A stretch of DNA of 64,000 bases from Agromyces cerinus subsp. cerinus (GTDB lineage: Bacteria; Actinomycetota; Actinomycetes; Actinomycetales; Microbacteriaceae): NCBI RefSeq assembly GCF_900142065.1, contig NZ_FSRJ01000001.1:186001-250000 (forward strand), read 5' to 3'. The notes beneath the pieces were generated by a model. The model searched no databases. It saw only the letters and a list, made by a program, of their open reading frames with translations, and was not told the origin of the DNA. This document shows positions 52,635-62,260 of this stretch, piece after piece. The first letter of the stretch is position 1; each line of letters begins with the position of its first letter. A program made the translations under genes and the position numbers.

Positions 52635-53753
52635 ATGGACGAATCCCCGATCGACGGCTTCTACAGCGTCATTCCCGCCGGCGGCGTGGGCTCGCGGCTG
52701 TGGCCGCTCTCCCGTGCCGACGCGCCCAAGTTCCTGCACGACCTCACGGGATCCGGACAGACGCTCCTCAAGGACACGTGGGACCGGCTCGCGCCGCTCT
52801 CGGGCGACGATCGCATCATGGTCGTCACCGGGCGTGCCCACCGTGCCGCGGTCGAGGCGCAGCTGCCCGGGCTCGCCGACCACAACGTCGTGCTCGAGAG
52901 CGAGCCGCGCGACTCGACGGCCGCGATCGGCCTCGCCGCGGCGATCCTCGAACGTCGCGAGCCGGGAGTGATCATCGGATCGTTCGCGGCCGACCACGTG
53001 ATCTCGGGTGCCGCGCTCTTCCGCGCCGCCGTCGCCGACGCCGTGGCGGCGGCGCGCGCCGGGTACATCGCGACGATCGGCATCACGCCGACGGAGCCCG
53101 CCGTCGGGTTCGGCTACATCGAGTGCGGCGCGCCGCTCGACGTGGAGGGTGCGGCGCACGCCGAAGCGGTGGCGAGCTTCGTCGAGAAGCCCGACCTCGG
53201 CACCGCGAAGCGCTACCTCGAGGGCGGCAAGCACCTCTGGAACGCCGGCATGTTCATCGCACGGGCCGACGCACTGCTCGCCGAGATCGCGAGGAACAAG
53301 CCCGAGCTGCACGCCGGCATCGTCGAGCTCGCCGCGGCATGGGATGACCCCGCGACCCGCGGCCCCGCGGTGGACCGCATCTGGCCGAACCTCGAGAAGA
53401 TCGCGATCGACTACTCGGTCGCCGAGCCGGCGGCCGCTGCAGGTCGTCTCGCCGTCATCCGCGGCCACTTCGCGTGGGACGACGTCGGCGACTTCGCCTC
53501 CCTCGCCAAGCTCAACACCGCGGGCCGATCGGGCGAACTCGCGATCCTCGGAGAGAACGCCCGCGTGCTCTCCGACGCGTCGAGCGGCATCGTCGTCAGC
53601 CGGTCGAAGCGGGTCATCAGCCTGATCGGCGTGCACGACATCGTCGTGGTCGACACGCCCGACGCGCTGCTCGTCACGACGAGCGAGCACGCACAACGGG
53701 TCAAGGCCGTCGTCGACGCACTCAGGCTCGGCGGGTCCAACGACGTGCTGTAG
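52635..53753 (+). CDS. manC: mannose-1-phosphate guanylyltransferase
   Basis: 372 residues. It makes GDP-mannose from GTP and mannose 1-phosphate for glycan and lipoglycan synthesis. The nucleotidyltransferase loop is AGGVGSRLWPLSR near residue 15, followed by EPRDSTAAIGLAA, GSFAADHVI, ASFVEKPD and LWNAGMFI. There is no C-terminal isomerase domain, so it is the single-function form. It is leaderless by promoter position. The BMP-family gene follows after 22 bases and may share its transcript. Confidence 0.93.
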   Translation: MDESPIDGFYSVIPAGGVGSRLWPLSRADAPKFLHDLTGSGQTLLKDTWDRLAPLSGDDRIMVVTGRAHRAAVEAQLPGLADHNVVLESEPRDSTAAIGLAAAILERREPGVIIGSFAADHVISGAALFRAAVADAVAAARAGYIATIGITPTEPAVGFGYIECGAPLDVEGAAHAEAVASFVEKPDLGTAKRYLEGGKHLWNAGMFIARADALLAEIARNKPELHAGIVELAAAWDDPATRGPAVDRIWPNLEKIAIDYSVAEPAAAAGRLAVIRGHFAWDDVGDFASLAKLNTAGRSGELAILGENARVLSDASSGIVVSRSKRVISLIGVHDIVVVDTPDALLVTTSEHAQRVKAVVDALRLGGSNDVL

Positions 53754-53775
53754 GGCACGAGAGAGCGGGTTCCGG

Positions 53776-54882
53776 ATGTCTCAGAGTCGAGGGTCGCGCC
53801 GGCGAGGTGCCGGTGGTCGGATGGCGCTGCGCCGAAGCATCTCCGTCGCGGCCGCGCTGGCCGCGGCATCCGTCGCGCTCGCCGCCTGCGCGCCCGCTCC
53901 CGAACCGGCAGGCGACGGTGCCGCGAGCGAAACGTGCGCGCGCATGGTCACGAATTCCGGCGGGCTCGAGGACCGCTCGTTCAACCAGTCGAGCTGGGAG
54001 GGGCTGCAGCAGGCCGAGGTCGAGTACGGCATCGAAGCGCAGGCGATCGTCTCGACCGGCGAGACCGACCTGGCCCCGAACGTGGAGAAGGCCGTCGAGT
54101 CGGGGTGCGAGCTCATCGTCACGGTCGGATGGGAGCTCGCGGACGCGACGCTCGACCAGGCCGGGAAGAACCCGGAGATCGCGTTCGCGATCGTCGATGA
54201 GACCGTCGAGGCCGACAACGTCAAGCCCGTCGTCTTCGACACCGCTCAGGCCTCGTACCTGGCCGGCTACCTCGCCGCGGGCGTATCGAAGACGGGCGTG
54301 GTCGCGACCTTCGGCGGCGGCAATCAGCCGCCCGTCACCCTCTTCATGGACGGGTTCGTCGACGGCGTCGCGAAGTACAACGAGGTGCACGGCGCGCAGG
54401 TGCGCGTGCTCGGCTGGAACAAGGAGACGCAGGACGGCACCTTCACCGGCGACTTCGAGGACATCTCGAAGGGCAAGACGCTCACGCAGGGCTTCATCGA
54501 CCAGGGGGCCGACGTCATCCTGCCGGTCGCGGGTCAGGTGGGCGAGGGCGCGGCCGCAGCGGCGAGCGAGAACTCCGGCGTCTCGGTGATCTGGGTCGAC
54601 AGCGACGGATACGAGGTGCTGCCGCCCGAGTATCGCGGGTACGTGCTGACGAGCGTGCTGAAGAACACGCAGGACGCGATGGTCGAGATCGTCGGCGACG
54701 TGATCGACGGCGAGTTCGACGACGAGCCGTTCGTCGGGACCCTCGAGAACGGCGGCGTCGCGATCGCGCCGTACCACGATCTCGCCCCCCTCGTGAGCCC
54801 CGGCCTCGACGGGGAGGTCGAGGGGCTCCGCCAGGCGATCATCGCCGGTGAGATCGTCGTGGAATCGCCGAGTCGGCCCTGA
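53776..54882 (+). CDS. BMP-family (PnrA-like) nucleoside-binding lipoprotein 1
   Basis: 368 residues. The signal peptide ends in lipobox LAAC (a second in-frame ATG at 53821, MALRRSIS, is an equally good start). The mature protein matches the basic membrane protein / PnrA fold: GGLEDRSFNQSSWEGL, FDTAQASYLAGYLAAG, FMDGFVDGVAKYNEV and GFIDQGADVILPVAG. Family members bind purine nucleosides for ABC import. It is a tandem paralogue of the next gene and lies upstream of the matching ATPase and permeases. Confidence 0.88.
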   Translation: MSQSRGSRRRGAGGRMALRRSISVAAALAAASVALAACAPAPEPAGDGAASETCARMVTNSGGLEDRSFNQSSWEGLQQAEVEYGIEAQAIVSTGETDLAPNVEKAVESGCELIVTVGWELADATLDQAGKNPEIAFAIVDETVEADNVKPVVFDTAQASYLAGYLAAGVSKTGVVATFGGGNQPPVTLFMDGFVDGVAKYNEVHGAQVRVLGWNKETQDGTFTGDFEDISKGKTLTQGFIDQGADVILPVAGQVGEGAAAAASENSGVSVIWVDSDGYEVLPPEYRGYVLTSVLKNTQDAMVEIVGDVIDGEFDDEPFVGTLENGGVAIAPYHDLAPLVSPGLDGEVEGLRQAIIAGEIVVESPSRP

Positions 54883-54922
54883 TCGTCGACCCGGTCACCC
54901 CCGTTCGCGGGGGAGACGTCGA

Positions 54923-54950
54923 CTGCTCATGTGAGCAGAACATCGCGTCT
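54923..54950 (+). promoter_or_regulatory. candidate nucleoside-regulon operator, copy 1
   Basis: The palindrome CTGCTCATGTGAGCAG (54923-54938) runs into GAACATCGCGTCT (54938-54950), in the gap before the second BMP gene. The same composite occurs before the ATPase gene, and its right half before the adenosine deaminase gene. Confidence 0.55.
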
Positions 54951-55060
54951 TGATAACCATTGGATGTCGTCGAGCCTCCGGCCGTGGCGCGCGACGCAAC
55001 ATTCGGTAACGTGACTGCACGAGCCTCGGAACGGTCGGGGCGCTGTCTTTGGAGGACACT

Positions 55061-56161
55061 GTGAAGGTCACGACCAAGAAGGCCGCTCTCGGCGGTCTCG
55101 CCCTGTTCGGCGCAGCCGTGCTGCTCGCCGGCTGTGCAGCCGCACCCGAAGAAGGCGGATCCGGCGAGTCCGCCGCCCCCGACTTCCTTCCCTGCATCGT
55201 CTCGGACTTCGGCGGCTTCGACGACAACTCGTTCAACGAGTCGAGCTTCAACGGCATCACCGAGGCGGCTGAAGAGCTGGGCGTCGAGTTCAAGCAGGCC
55301 GAGTCCAAGTCCGAAGACCAGTACGAGTCGAACGTCTCGAGCATGGTCGACCAGGGCTGCGACTTCATCCTCACGGTCGGCTTCGCACTGGCCAACGCCA
55401 CGCGCGACGCCGCTCAGGGCAGCCCCGACACCGAGTTCGCGCTCATCGACTCGGCGCTGTCGAACGACGACTTCACGCCGCTGACGCTCGACAACGTCAA
55501 GCCCGTGCTCTACGACACGGCTCAGGCCGCCTACCTCGCCGGCTACCTCGCCGCGGGAACGACCAAGACCGGCACCGTGGCCACCTACGGCGGCCTGCCC
55601 TTCCCGTCGGTGACGATCTTCATGGACGGCTTCGTCGACGGCGTCGCGAAGTACAACGAGGTCAAGGGCACCGACGTCAAGGTGCTCGGCTGGGACAAGG
55701 CCGCACAGGACGGCACGATGGCCGGCAGCTTCGATGACATCAACCAGGGCAAGACCCTGACCCAGGGCTTCATCGACCAGGGCGCCGACATCATCCTCCC
55801 CGTCGCCGGTCCGCTCTTCCAGGGCTCGGCTCAGGCCATCCAGGACTCCGGCAAGGACGTCGCCATCATCGGCGTCGACAGCGACCTGTTCCTCACGGCT
55901 CCCGAGTTCGGCGAGATGTACCTCACCTCGGTCATGAAGCAGATGACGGCCGCCACCAAGGAGATCATCGTGAACGCCGGCAACGGCGACTTCTCGGCCG
56001 ACCCCTACATCGGCACCCTCGAGAACGACGGCGTCGGCCTGGCCCCGCTGCACGACTGGGAGTCCAAGGTCGACCCCGCGCTGATGGACGAGATCGAGCA
56101 GCTCAAGGCTGACATCGTCAGCGGCGACATCACGGTCGAATCGCCTTCGACCCCGAAGTAG
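55061..56161 (+). CDS. BMP-family (PnrA-like) nucleoside-binding lipoprotein 2
   Basis: 366 residues from a GTG start with a perfect GGAGG nine bases upstream. Signal peptide with lipobox LLAGC near residue 22. Family runs: FGGFDDNSFNESSFNGI, YDTAQAAYLAGYLAAGT, FMDGFVDGVAKYNEVKG and ADIILPVAGPLF. It is closely similar to the preceding gene but has its own promoter region with the candidate operator, so the two receptors may differ in expression or ligand. It delivers nucleosides to the permease pair encoded downstream. Confidence 0.92.
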   Translation: MKVTTKKAALGGLALFGAAVLLAGCAAAPEEGGSGESAAPDFLPCIVSDFGGFDDNSFNESSFNGITEAAEELGVEFKQAESKSEDQYESNVSSMVDQGCDFILTVGFALANATRDAAQGSPDTEFALIDSALSNDDFTPLTLDNVKPVLYDTAQAAYLAGYLAAGTTKTGTVATYGGLPFPSVTIFMDGFVDGVAKYNEVKGTDVKVLGWDKAAQDGTMAGSFDDINQGKTLTQGFIDQGADIILPVAGPLFQGSAQAIQDSGKDVAIIGVDSDLFLTAPEFGEMYLTSVMKQMTAATKEIIVNAGNGDFSADPYIGTLENDGVGLAPLHDWESKVDPALMDEIEQLKADIVSGDITVESPSTPK

Positions 56162-56270
56162 TTCCTGGCGAGCCTGGAGCACCCGCACCGGAGGGAGGTC
56201 GGCACGAGCCGACCTCCCTCTTGCGTGCTCCCGGCAGGCTGCGCCGCCGTGGTGCGATCGGCGCGGTCGT

Positions 56271-56296
56271 CTGCTCATCGGAGCAGAACGTCGCGC
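56271..56296 (+). promoter_or_regulatory. candidate nucleoside-regulon operator, copy 2
   Basis: CTGCTCATCGGAGCAG (56271-56286) is followed directly by GAACGTCGCG. It lies just upstream of a -10 box TAGAAT (56314-56319) and 42 bases before the ATPase start, so it overlaps the -35 region. Confidence 0.55.
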
Positions 56297-56327
56297 GATC
56301 GCACAGCCCTCAATAGAATCTGGAAGC

Positions 56328-57872
56328 ATGAAGCTCGAACTTCGCGGCATCACGAAGCGATTCGGTGCCCTGGTCGCCAACGACCACATCGACCTCACCG
56401 TCGAGGCGGGTGAGATCCACGCCCTGCTCGGCGAGAACGGCGCGGGCAAGTCCACCCTGATGAACGTGCTGTACGGCCTGTATCAGGCCGACGGCGGCGA
56501 GATCCTCCTCGACGACGAGGTCCAGCACTTCGCCGGCCCCGGCGATGCGATGAAGGCCGGCATCGGCATGGTGCACCAGCACTTCATGCTGATCCCCGTC
56601 TTCACGGTCGCCGAGAACGTCATGCTCGGCCACGAGTCGACCAAGGCCGGCGGCGTCCTCGACCTCGCGACCGCTCGTACGAAGGTGCGCGAGATCTCCG
56701 ACCGCTTCGGGTTCGACGTCGATCCCGACGCGCTCGTCGAAGAACTGCCCGTCGGGGTGCAGCAGCGGGTCGAGATCATCAAGGCCCTCTCGCGCGACGC
56801 CCGCGTGCTCGTCTTCGACGAGCCCACTGCGGTGCTCACACCGCAGGAGACCGACGAGCTCATGTCGATCATGCGACAGCTGAAGGAGAGCGGCACGTCG
56901 ATCGTCTTCATCACGCACAAGTTGCGCGAGGTGCGCGAAGTCGCCGATCGCATCACGGTCATCCGGCTCGGCAAGGTCGTCGGCGAGGCCTCGCCCACCG
57001 CCACGAACGAGGAACTCGCGACCCTCATGGTGGGGCGTGCCGTCGATCTCACGGTCGACAAGGCGCCGGCGAAGGCGGGCAAGCCCGCGCTGGTGGTGCA
57101 GAACCTCACGGTGCTCGACCCGCTCGGCAACATCGTGGTCGACGACGTCAGCTTCAGCGTCGCCGAAGGCGAGATCCTCGCCATCGCTGGAGTGCAGGGC
57201 AACGGGCAGACCGAGCTCACCGAGGCCCTCCTCGGCCTCCAGCCGCGAGTGCTCGGCGAGGTGTCGCTCGACGGCAAGGCCATCCGGGGCCACTCCGTGC
57301 GCAAGATCCTCGACGTCGGCGTCGGCTTCATTCCCGAGGACCGCACCGAAGACGGCCTCGTGGGCGAATTCACGATCGCGGAGAACCTCATGCTCGACCG
57401 GGCCGACGGTGCGCCGTTCGTGCGGTTCGGCAACATCCAACGCGGCGCACTCGAGGACTTCGCCCGTGAGAAGGTGGCGGAGTTCGACGTGCGCACCCAG
57501 GGCATCGACGAGCCGGTTCGCCGGCTCTCGGGCGGCAACCAGCAGAAGGTCGTGCTCGCGCGCGAACTGAGCCGCGACCTCCGGCTGTTCGTCGCAGCCC
57601 AGCCCACCCGCGGCGTCGACGTGGGCTCCATCGAGTTCATCCACAAGCGCATCGTCGCCACCCGCGACGCCGGCACGCCCGTCATCGTCGTCTCGACCGA
57701 GCTCGACGAGGTGACGGCACTCGCCGACAACATCATGGTGATGTACCGGGGCCGTATCGTGGGCATCGTCCCCGGCGACACCCCTCGTTCCGTGCTCGGT
57801 CTCATGATGGCCGGCGCCAGCGGCGGCAGCGAGAATCCGACCGCCCCCACCGGAGAAGGAGCCGCGGCATGA
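56328..57872 (+). CDS. nucleoside ABC transporter ATP-binding protein (two fused ATPase domains)
   Basis: 514 residues, with two ATP-binding cassettes as in NupO/RbsA-type importers. The first has Walker A GENGAGKST near residue 36, MVHQHFMLIPVFTVAEN at the Q-loop and VFDEPTAVLTP at Walker B. The second has a relaxed Walker A (GVQGNGQTEL) but a canonical LSGGNQQKVVLARELS signature, normal for the family. It powers the two permeases that follow. Its stop overlaps the next start by four bases. Confidence 0.93.
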   Translation: MKLELRGITKRFGALVANDHIDLTVEAGEIHALLGENGAGKSTLMNVLYGLYQADGGEILLDDEVQHFAGPGDAMKAGIGMVHQHFMLIPVFTVAENVMLGHESTKAGGVLDLATARTKVREISDRFGFDVDPDALVEELPVGVQQRVEIIKALSRDARVLVFDEPTAVLTPQETDELMSIMRQLKESGTSIVFITHKLREVREVADRITVIRLGKVVGEASPTATNEELATLMVGRAVDLTVDKAPAKAGKPALVVQNLTVLDPLGNIVVDDVSFSVAEGEILAIAGVQGNGQTELTEALLGLQPRVLGEVSLDGKAIRGHSVRKILDVGVGFIPEDRTEDGLVGEFTIAENLMLDRADGAPFVRFGNIQRGALEDFAREKVAEFDVRTQGIDEPVRRLSGGNQQKVVLARELSRDLRLFVAAQPTRGVDVGSIEFIHKRIVATRDAGTPVIVVSTELDEVTALADNIMVMYRGRIVGIVPGDTPRSVLGLMMAGASGGSENPTAPTGEGAAA

Positions 57873-59158
57873 GCGCCGACCGACCCGAGTCGCCGCAGAG
57901 CGAGGCCCAGCCGGCCCAGCCCGCGAAGACCGCCGATCCCGCGGAGGCTCCTGAGCCCTCGCGATGGCACAACGTGTTCCGCGAGATCACGACGGGCAAT
58001 GCGATCATCTCGGTGCTCGCCGTGGTGCTCGCCCTCATCGTCGGCGCGGTCATGATCGCGTTCACGAACAAAGACGTGCAGGCGGCATCCGTCTACTTCT
58101 TCGCTCGGCCCGGCGACATGCTCGCCGCGATCTGGGACTCGGTCGCCGGAGCGTACTCGGCGCTCTTCCAGGGGTCGATCTACAACTTCAGGCGGCCGGG
58201 CTTCGCCGACGGCATCAAGCCGTTCACCGAGACGCTCACCTTCGCGACCCCGCTCATCGCCGCCGGTCTCGGCGTCGCGCTCGGCTTCCGCGTCGGCCTC
58301 TTCAACATCGGTGGTCGCGGTCAGATGCTGATCGCGGCAGCACTCGGCGGCTGGGTCGGGTTCGCGCTCGACCTGCCTCCCGTGCTGCACATGGTCGTCG
58401 CACTGCTCGTCGGCATCGCGGGCGGCGCGCTCTGGGCCGGCATCGTCGGCCTGCTGAAGGCGCGCACCGGTGCCCACGAGGTCATCACGACCATCATGCT
58501 GAACTACGTCGCGTTCTATCTCGTCAGCTACTGGCTCCGTGAGGGCTTCCTGAAGACCCCCGGCTCGAACAACCCCAAGAGCCCGGCGACCAAGGCGACC
58601 GCGGTGTTCCCCGACCTGCTCGGTCCGGAGTACAACCTGCACTTCGGCTTCATCCTGGTGATCGCGGCCACGGTGTTCGCGTGGTGGCTGCTGTCGCGCT
58701 CGAACCTCGGATTCAAGTTCCGCGCGGTCGGCGAGAACCCCAATGCGGCTCGCGTCGCCGGCATCAGCGTCAAGCGCATGTACGTGTACGCGATGCTGCT
58801 CTCCGGCGGTCTCATCGGCCTCGCGGGCGTCAACCAGGTGCTCGGCACCACGACGAGCGGGTTCGGAGCCGGCATCGACTCCGGCATCGGCTTCGATGCG
58901 ATCACGGTCGCCCTGCTCGGCCGGTCCCGCCCCTGGGGCGTGTTCATCGCCGGCATCCTCTTCGGAGCGTTCAAGGCCGGCGGGTTCTCGATGCAGGCCG
59001 CAGAAGGCGTGCCGATCGACATCGTCCTCGTCGTGCAGTCGCTCATCGTGCTGTTCATCGCGGCGCCGCCGCTCGTGCGTGCGATCTTCCGGTTGCCTTC
59101 GCCCGACACCGTGCGTCGAGCCACCCCGTCCGTCACGAAGGAGGTGGCAGCGAAGTGA
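57869..59158 (+). CDS. nucleoside ABC transporter permease 1 (NupP/YufP type)
   Basis: 429 residues. After a Pro/Ala-rich cytoplasmic N-terminus (about 45 residues) come 8-10 membrane segments. The family core reads LGVALGFRVGLFNIGGRGQM and the cytoplasmic loop FKFRAVGENPNAARVAGI; the C-terminal part includes GFDAITVALLGRSRPWGV. It pairs with the next gene to form the import channel. It overlaps both neighbours by four bases. Confidence 0.91.
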   Translation: MSADRPESPQSEAQPAQPAKTADPAEAPEPSRWHNVFREITTGNAIISVLAVVLALIVGAVMIAFTNKDVQAASVYFFARPGDMLAAIWDSVAGAYSALFQGSIYNFRRPGFADGIKPFTETLTFATPLIAAGLGVALGFRVGLFNIGGRGQMLIAAALGGWVGFALDLPPVLHMVVALLVGIAGGALWAGIVGLLKARTGAHEVITTIMLNYVAFYLVSYWLREGFLKTPGSNNPKSPATKATAVFPDLLGPEYNLHFGFILVIAATVFAWWLLSRSNLGFKFRAVGENPNAARVAGISVKRMYVYAMLLSGGLIGLAGVNQVLGTTTSGFGAGIDSGIGFDAITVALLGRSRPWGVFIAGILFGAFKAGGFSMQAAEGVPIDIVLVVQSLIVLFIAAPPLVRAIFRLPSPDTVRRATPSVTKEVAAK

Positions 59159-60453
59159 GCACCGTCGCACCCGTGAGCCGGCCGACCGAGCCGCACCAGC
59201 CTCCGCCCGGCCCTGCCGTCGGACTCATCCGGAACTGGAAGACGCCCGTCGCGCTCGGCGTGTTCAGCATCCTCGCCTTCGTCCTCCTCGTGGTGTTCGG
59301 TCGCGAGGGCGTCAGCACGATGCGCCTCTCGACCGCCAGCGATGTCATCCAGCTGCCCGACGTGCACCTGCCGACGCGCGAGACCGGCATCGTCATCACG
59401 ATCCTGCTGTTCGCGATCACCGCCGTGAGCTTCTGGCTCGTCGTGCAGCGGCGCAAGACGCCGATCTGGCTGATCTCGATCTTCGCGGTGCTCGCTCTCG
59501 TCGGCTTCCTCGTCTGGGCGGCCGCCGATGCGACGATCCCGGTTCCCGGGCTGCTGTTCGGGTCGCTGAGCCTGGCGGTGCCGCTCATCTTCGGTGCGCT
59601 CGGCGGCGTGATCTCCGAGCGGGTCGGCGTCGTGAACGTCGCCATCGAGGGGCAGCTCCTCGCCGGTGCGTTCACCTCGGCGCTGGTCGCCTCGATCACC
59701 GGACAGCCGCTGTTGGGCCTGCTCGCGGCGATGGTGGCCGGCATGCTGGTCTCCTTCGTGCTCGCGGCGTTCTCGATCAAGTACTTCGTCGACCAAGTCA
59801 TCGTCGGTGTGGTGCTCAACGTGCTCGTCACGGGCCTGACCGGGTTCCTCTTCTCCCAGTTGCTGGCGCCGAACGCCGCGACGTTGAACGCGCCGCCCAG
59901 GTTCGAGCGCATCGACATCCCGATCCTGTCCGAGATCCCCATCCTCGGACCGGTGCTGTTCCGCCAGACGCTCATCGTCTACCTCATGTACATCGCCATC
60001 GCCGCCGTGTACATCGGCATCTTCCACACGCGCTGGGGCCTTCGGCTTCGTGCAGTGGGCGAGCACCCGCAGGCGGCCGACACGGTCGGCATCAACGTGA
60101 ACAGCACCCGCTTCTGGAACGTCTCGCTCGCCGGTGCGATCGCAGGCCTCGGTGGCGCGTACTTCACGCTCGGGTCCGTCGGAGCCTTCGGGAAGGAGAT
60201 GACGGCGGGCGCCGGCTTCATCGCGCTCGCTGCCGTGATCTTCGGTCGATGGGATCCGATTCGCGCGACGCTCGCGGCGCTGCTGTTCGGCTTCGCGTCG
60301 AACCTGCAGAACGTGCTGAGCATCATCGGCTCGCCCGTGCCGAGCGAGTTCATGCTGATGCTGCCGTACCTCGTCACGATCTTCGCGGTGGCCGGACTCG
60401 TCGGGCAGTCTCGCGGCCCGGCGGCATCCGGAAAGCCGTACATCAAATCCTGA
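59155..60453 (+). CDS. nucleoside ABC transporter permease 2 (NupQ/YufQ type)
   Basis: 432 residues from a GTG that overlaps the previous stop (GTGA). It has 8 or more membrane segments. The core run is GGVISERVGVVNVAIEGQLL, with the loop LRLRAVGEHPQAADTVGI and the conserved GAGFIALAAVIFGRWDP. A longer N-terminal part with three membrane segments (res. 35-140) precedes the family core, as in several actinobacterial members. It is the heterodimer partner of permease 1. Confidence 0.91.
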   Translation: MSTVAPVSRPTEPHQPPPGPAVGLIRNWKTPVALGVFSILAFVLLVVFGREGVSTMRLSTASDVIQLPDVHLPTRETGIVITILLFAITAVSFWLVVQRRKTPIWLISIFAVLALVGFLVWAAADATIPVPGLLFGSLSLAVPLIFGALGGVISERVGVVNVAIEGQLLAGAFTSALVASITGQPLLGLLAAMVAGMLVSFVLAAFSIKYFVDQVIVGVVLNVLVTGLTGFLFSQLLAPNAATLNAPPRFERIDIPILSEIPILGPVLFRQTLIVYLMYIAIAAVYIGIFHTRWGLRLRAVGEHPQAADTVGINVNSTRFWNVSLAGAIAGLGGAYFTLGSVGAFGKEMTAGAGFIALAAVIFGRWDPIRATLAALLFGFASNLQNVLSIIGSPVPSEFMLMLPYLVTIFAVAGLVGQSRGPAASGKPYIKS

Positions 60454-60505
60454 TGCGGCCCGCGCTGCCGGGCCGAAGCACACCATCCTGGAACGGGGGA
60501 GCACC

Positions 60506-60925
60506 ATGACCGCAACGGATGCGATCGACTGGAACGATCTCCGCGGGCGCGCCCGCGAGGCGATGGCCAAGGCGTACGCGCCGTACTCGGAGTTCCCGGT
60601 GGGCGCCGCGGCGATCGTCGACGACGGCCGCATCGTGAGCGGCTGCAACGTCGAGAACGCGTCGTACGGGGTGACCCTGTGCGCGGAGTGCTCGCTCGTC
60701 TCGGCACTCGTGATGTCGGGCGGCGGCAAGCTCGTGGCGTTCACCTGCGTCGACGGCCACGGCGCCGCGCTCATGCCCTGTGGGCGCTGCCGGCAGCTGC
60801 TCTACGAGCACTCCGCCGAGGGCATGCTGCTCGACACCGTGTCGGGAATCAAGACCATCGACGAGGTGCTGCCCGACGCGTTCGGCCCGCGGCAGCTCGC
60901 CGAATTCAGAGGAGTGAAGTCATGA
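60506..60925 (+). CDS. cdd: cytidine deaminase
   Basis: 139 residues. It deaminates cytidine and deoxycytidine to uridine forms. The zinc site is CAECSLVSALV with PCGRCRQLL; the nucleoside-contact run is SGCNVENASYG. GGGGGAGC precedes the ATG. Its stop overlaps the thymidine phosphorylase start by four bases, so imported pyrimidines pass to the next enzyme. Confidence 0.95.
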   Translation: MTATDAIDWNDLRGRAREAMAKAYAPYSEFPVGAAAIVDDGRIVSGCNVENASYGVTLCAECSLVSALVMSGGGKLVAFTCVDGHGAALMPCGRCRQLLYEHSAEGMLLDTVSGIKTIDEVLPDAFGPRQLAEFRGVKS

Positions 60926-62223
60926 GCACCGTCGAACCGTTCGACGCCGTCGACCTGATCCGCGCCAAGCGCGACGGCCACGAACTCGAGACGCCCGAGA
61001 TCGACTGGCTCGTCGACGCCTACACGCGCGGCTACGTCGCCGACGAGCAGATGTCGGCCATGACCATGGCGATCTTCCTCAACGGCATGACGCGCCGCGA
61101 GATCCGCGACCTGACGATGGCGATGATCGCGAGCGGCGAGCGCATGGACTTCTCGGGCCTCGGCAAGCCCACGAGCGACAAGCACTCCACGGGCGGCGTC
61201 GGCGACAAGATCACGCTGCCCCTCATGCCGCTGGTCGCGACCTTCGGCGTGGCGGTGCCGCAGCTGTCGGGCCGCGGGCTCGGTCACACCGGCGGCACGC
61301 TCGACAAGCTCGAGTCGATTCCGGGATGGCGCGCCGAGATCACGAACGACGAGATGTTCGCGCAGCTGCGCGATGTCGGCGGCGTGATCTGCGCCGCAGG
61401 TGCCGGGCTCGCTCCGGCCGACAAGAAGCTCTATGCGCTGCGCGACATCACGGGCACGGTCGAGGCGATCCCGCTCATCGCCTCGTCGATCATGTCGAAG
61501 AAGATCGCCGAGGGCACCGGTGCGCTCGTGCTCGACGTCAAGTTCGGCTCGGGCGCGTTCCTGACCGACATCGACCGTTCGCGAGAACTCGCGCGCACCA
61601 TGGTCGAGCTCGGCGAAGACGCGGGCGTCGCGACCTCCGCGCTCATCACGAACATGAACGTGCCGCTCGGCCTCACGATCGGCAACGCCAACGAGGTGCG
61701 CGAGTCGGTCGAGGTGCTCGCCGGCGGCGGTCCGTCGGATGTCCGTGCGCTCACCGTGGCCCTCGCGCGCGAGATGCTCGCGCTCGCGGGGCAGCCCGAC
61801 GCCGATGTCGAAGCAGCGCTCGACGACGGCCGGGCCATGGACACCTGGCGTCGCGCGATCCGCGCTCAGGGCGGCGACCCCGACGCCCCGATGCCGGTGG
61901 CCCGGGAGCAGCACGTCGTGACGGCCGACCGTGACGGCGTGCTCGTCGAGCAGCAGGCACTGCCCTTCGGCATCGCCGCCTGGCGTCTCGGCGCAGGGCG
62001 TGCCCGCAAGCAGGACCCGGTGCAGCACGCCGCAGGAATCGACCTGCATGCCAAGCCCGGAGACGTCGTGCGCAAGGGCGAGCCGCTGTTCACCCTGCAC
62101 GCCGACGAGCCCGCTCGCTTCGCCCGGGCCCTCGAGTCCGTCGAGGGCGCGTGGCGCATCGGCAACGCGGGTGATCCGATCGAGGACGGCGGTCCGCTGA
62201 TCGCCGACCGCATCGGTCGCTGA
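60922..62223 (+). CDS. deoA: thymidine (pyrimidine-nucleoside) phosphorylase
   Basis: 433 residues. It cleaves thymidine or uridine with phosphate to base and (deoxy)ribose 1-phosphate. Three domains are visible: an alpha domain with MTMAIFLNGMTRREI, the phosphate-binding KHSTGGVGDK and SGRGLGHTGGTLDKLE, and a C-terminal barrel with AAGIDLHAKPGDVV. Whether it prefers thymidine or also uridine cannot be read off. It is the last gene of the run begun by the ATPase gene. Confidence 0.94.
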   Translation: MSTVEPFDAVDLIRAKRDGHELETPEIDWLVDAYTRGYVADEQMSAMTMAIFLNGMTRREIRDLTMAMIASGERMDFSGLGKPTSDKHSTGGVGDKITLPLMPLVATFGVAVPQLSGRGLGHTGGTLDKLESIPGWRAEITNDEMFAQLRDVGGVICAAGAGLAPADKKLYALRDITGTVEAIPLIASSIMSKKIAEGTGALVLDVKFGSGAFLTDIDRSRELARTMVELGEDAGVATSALITNMNVPLGLTIGNANEVRESVEVLAGGGPSDVRALTVALAREMLALAGQPDADVEAALDDGRAMDTWRRAIRAQGGDPDAPMPVAREQHVVTADRDGVLVEQQALPFGIAAWRLGAGRARKQDPVQHAAGIDLHAKPGDVVRKGEPLFTLHADEPARFARALESVEGAWRIGNAGDPIEDGGPLIADRIGR

Positions 62224-62239
62224 CGGGCGCGACGACCCG

Positions 62240-62258
62240 GACCGCGCGCGGCGCGGTC
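62240..62258 (+). terminator. hairpin after the thymidine phosphorylase gene
   Basis: A perfect 8-base stem (GACCGCGC with GCGCGGTC) and a 3-base loop, 16 bases past the stop codon, just before the GAACATCGCG element. Confidence 0.5.
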
Positions 62259-62260
62259 GC

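Noticed and set aside
55049..55061. TTG start for BMP protein 2
   Set aside because: It would place the GGAGG ribosome site inside the gene; the GTG at 55061 has ideal spacing to it and gives a normal signal peptide.
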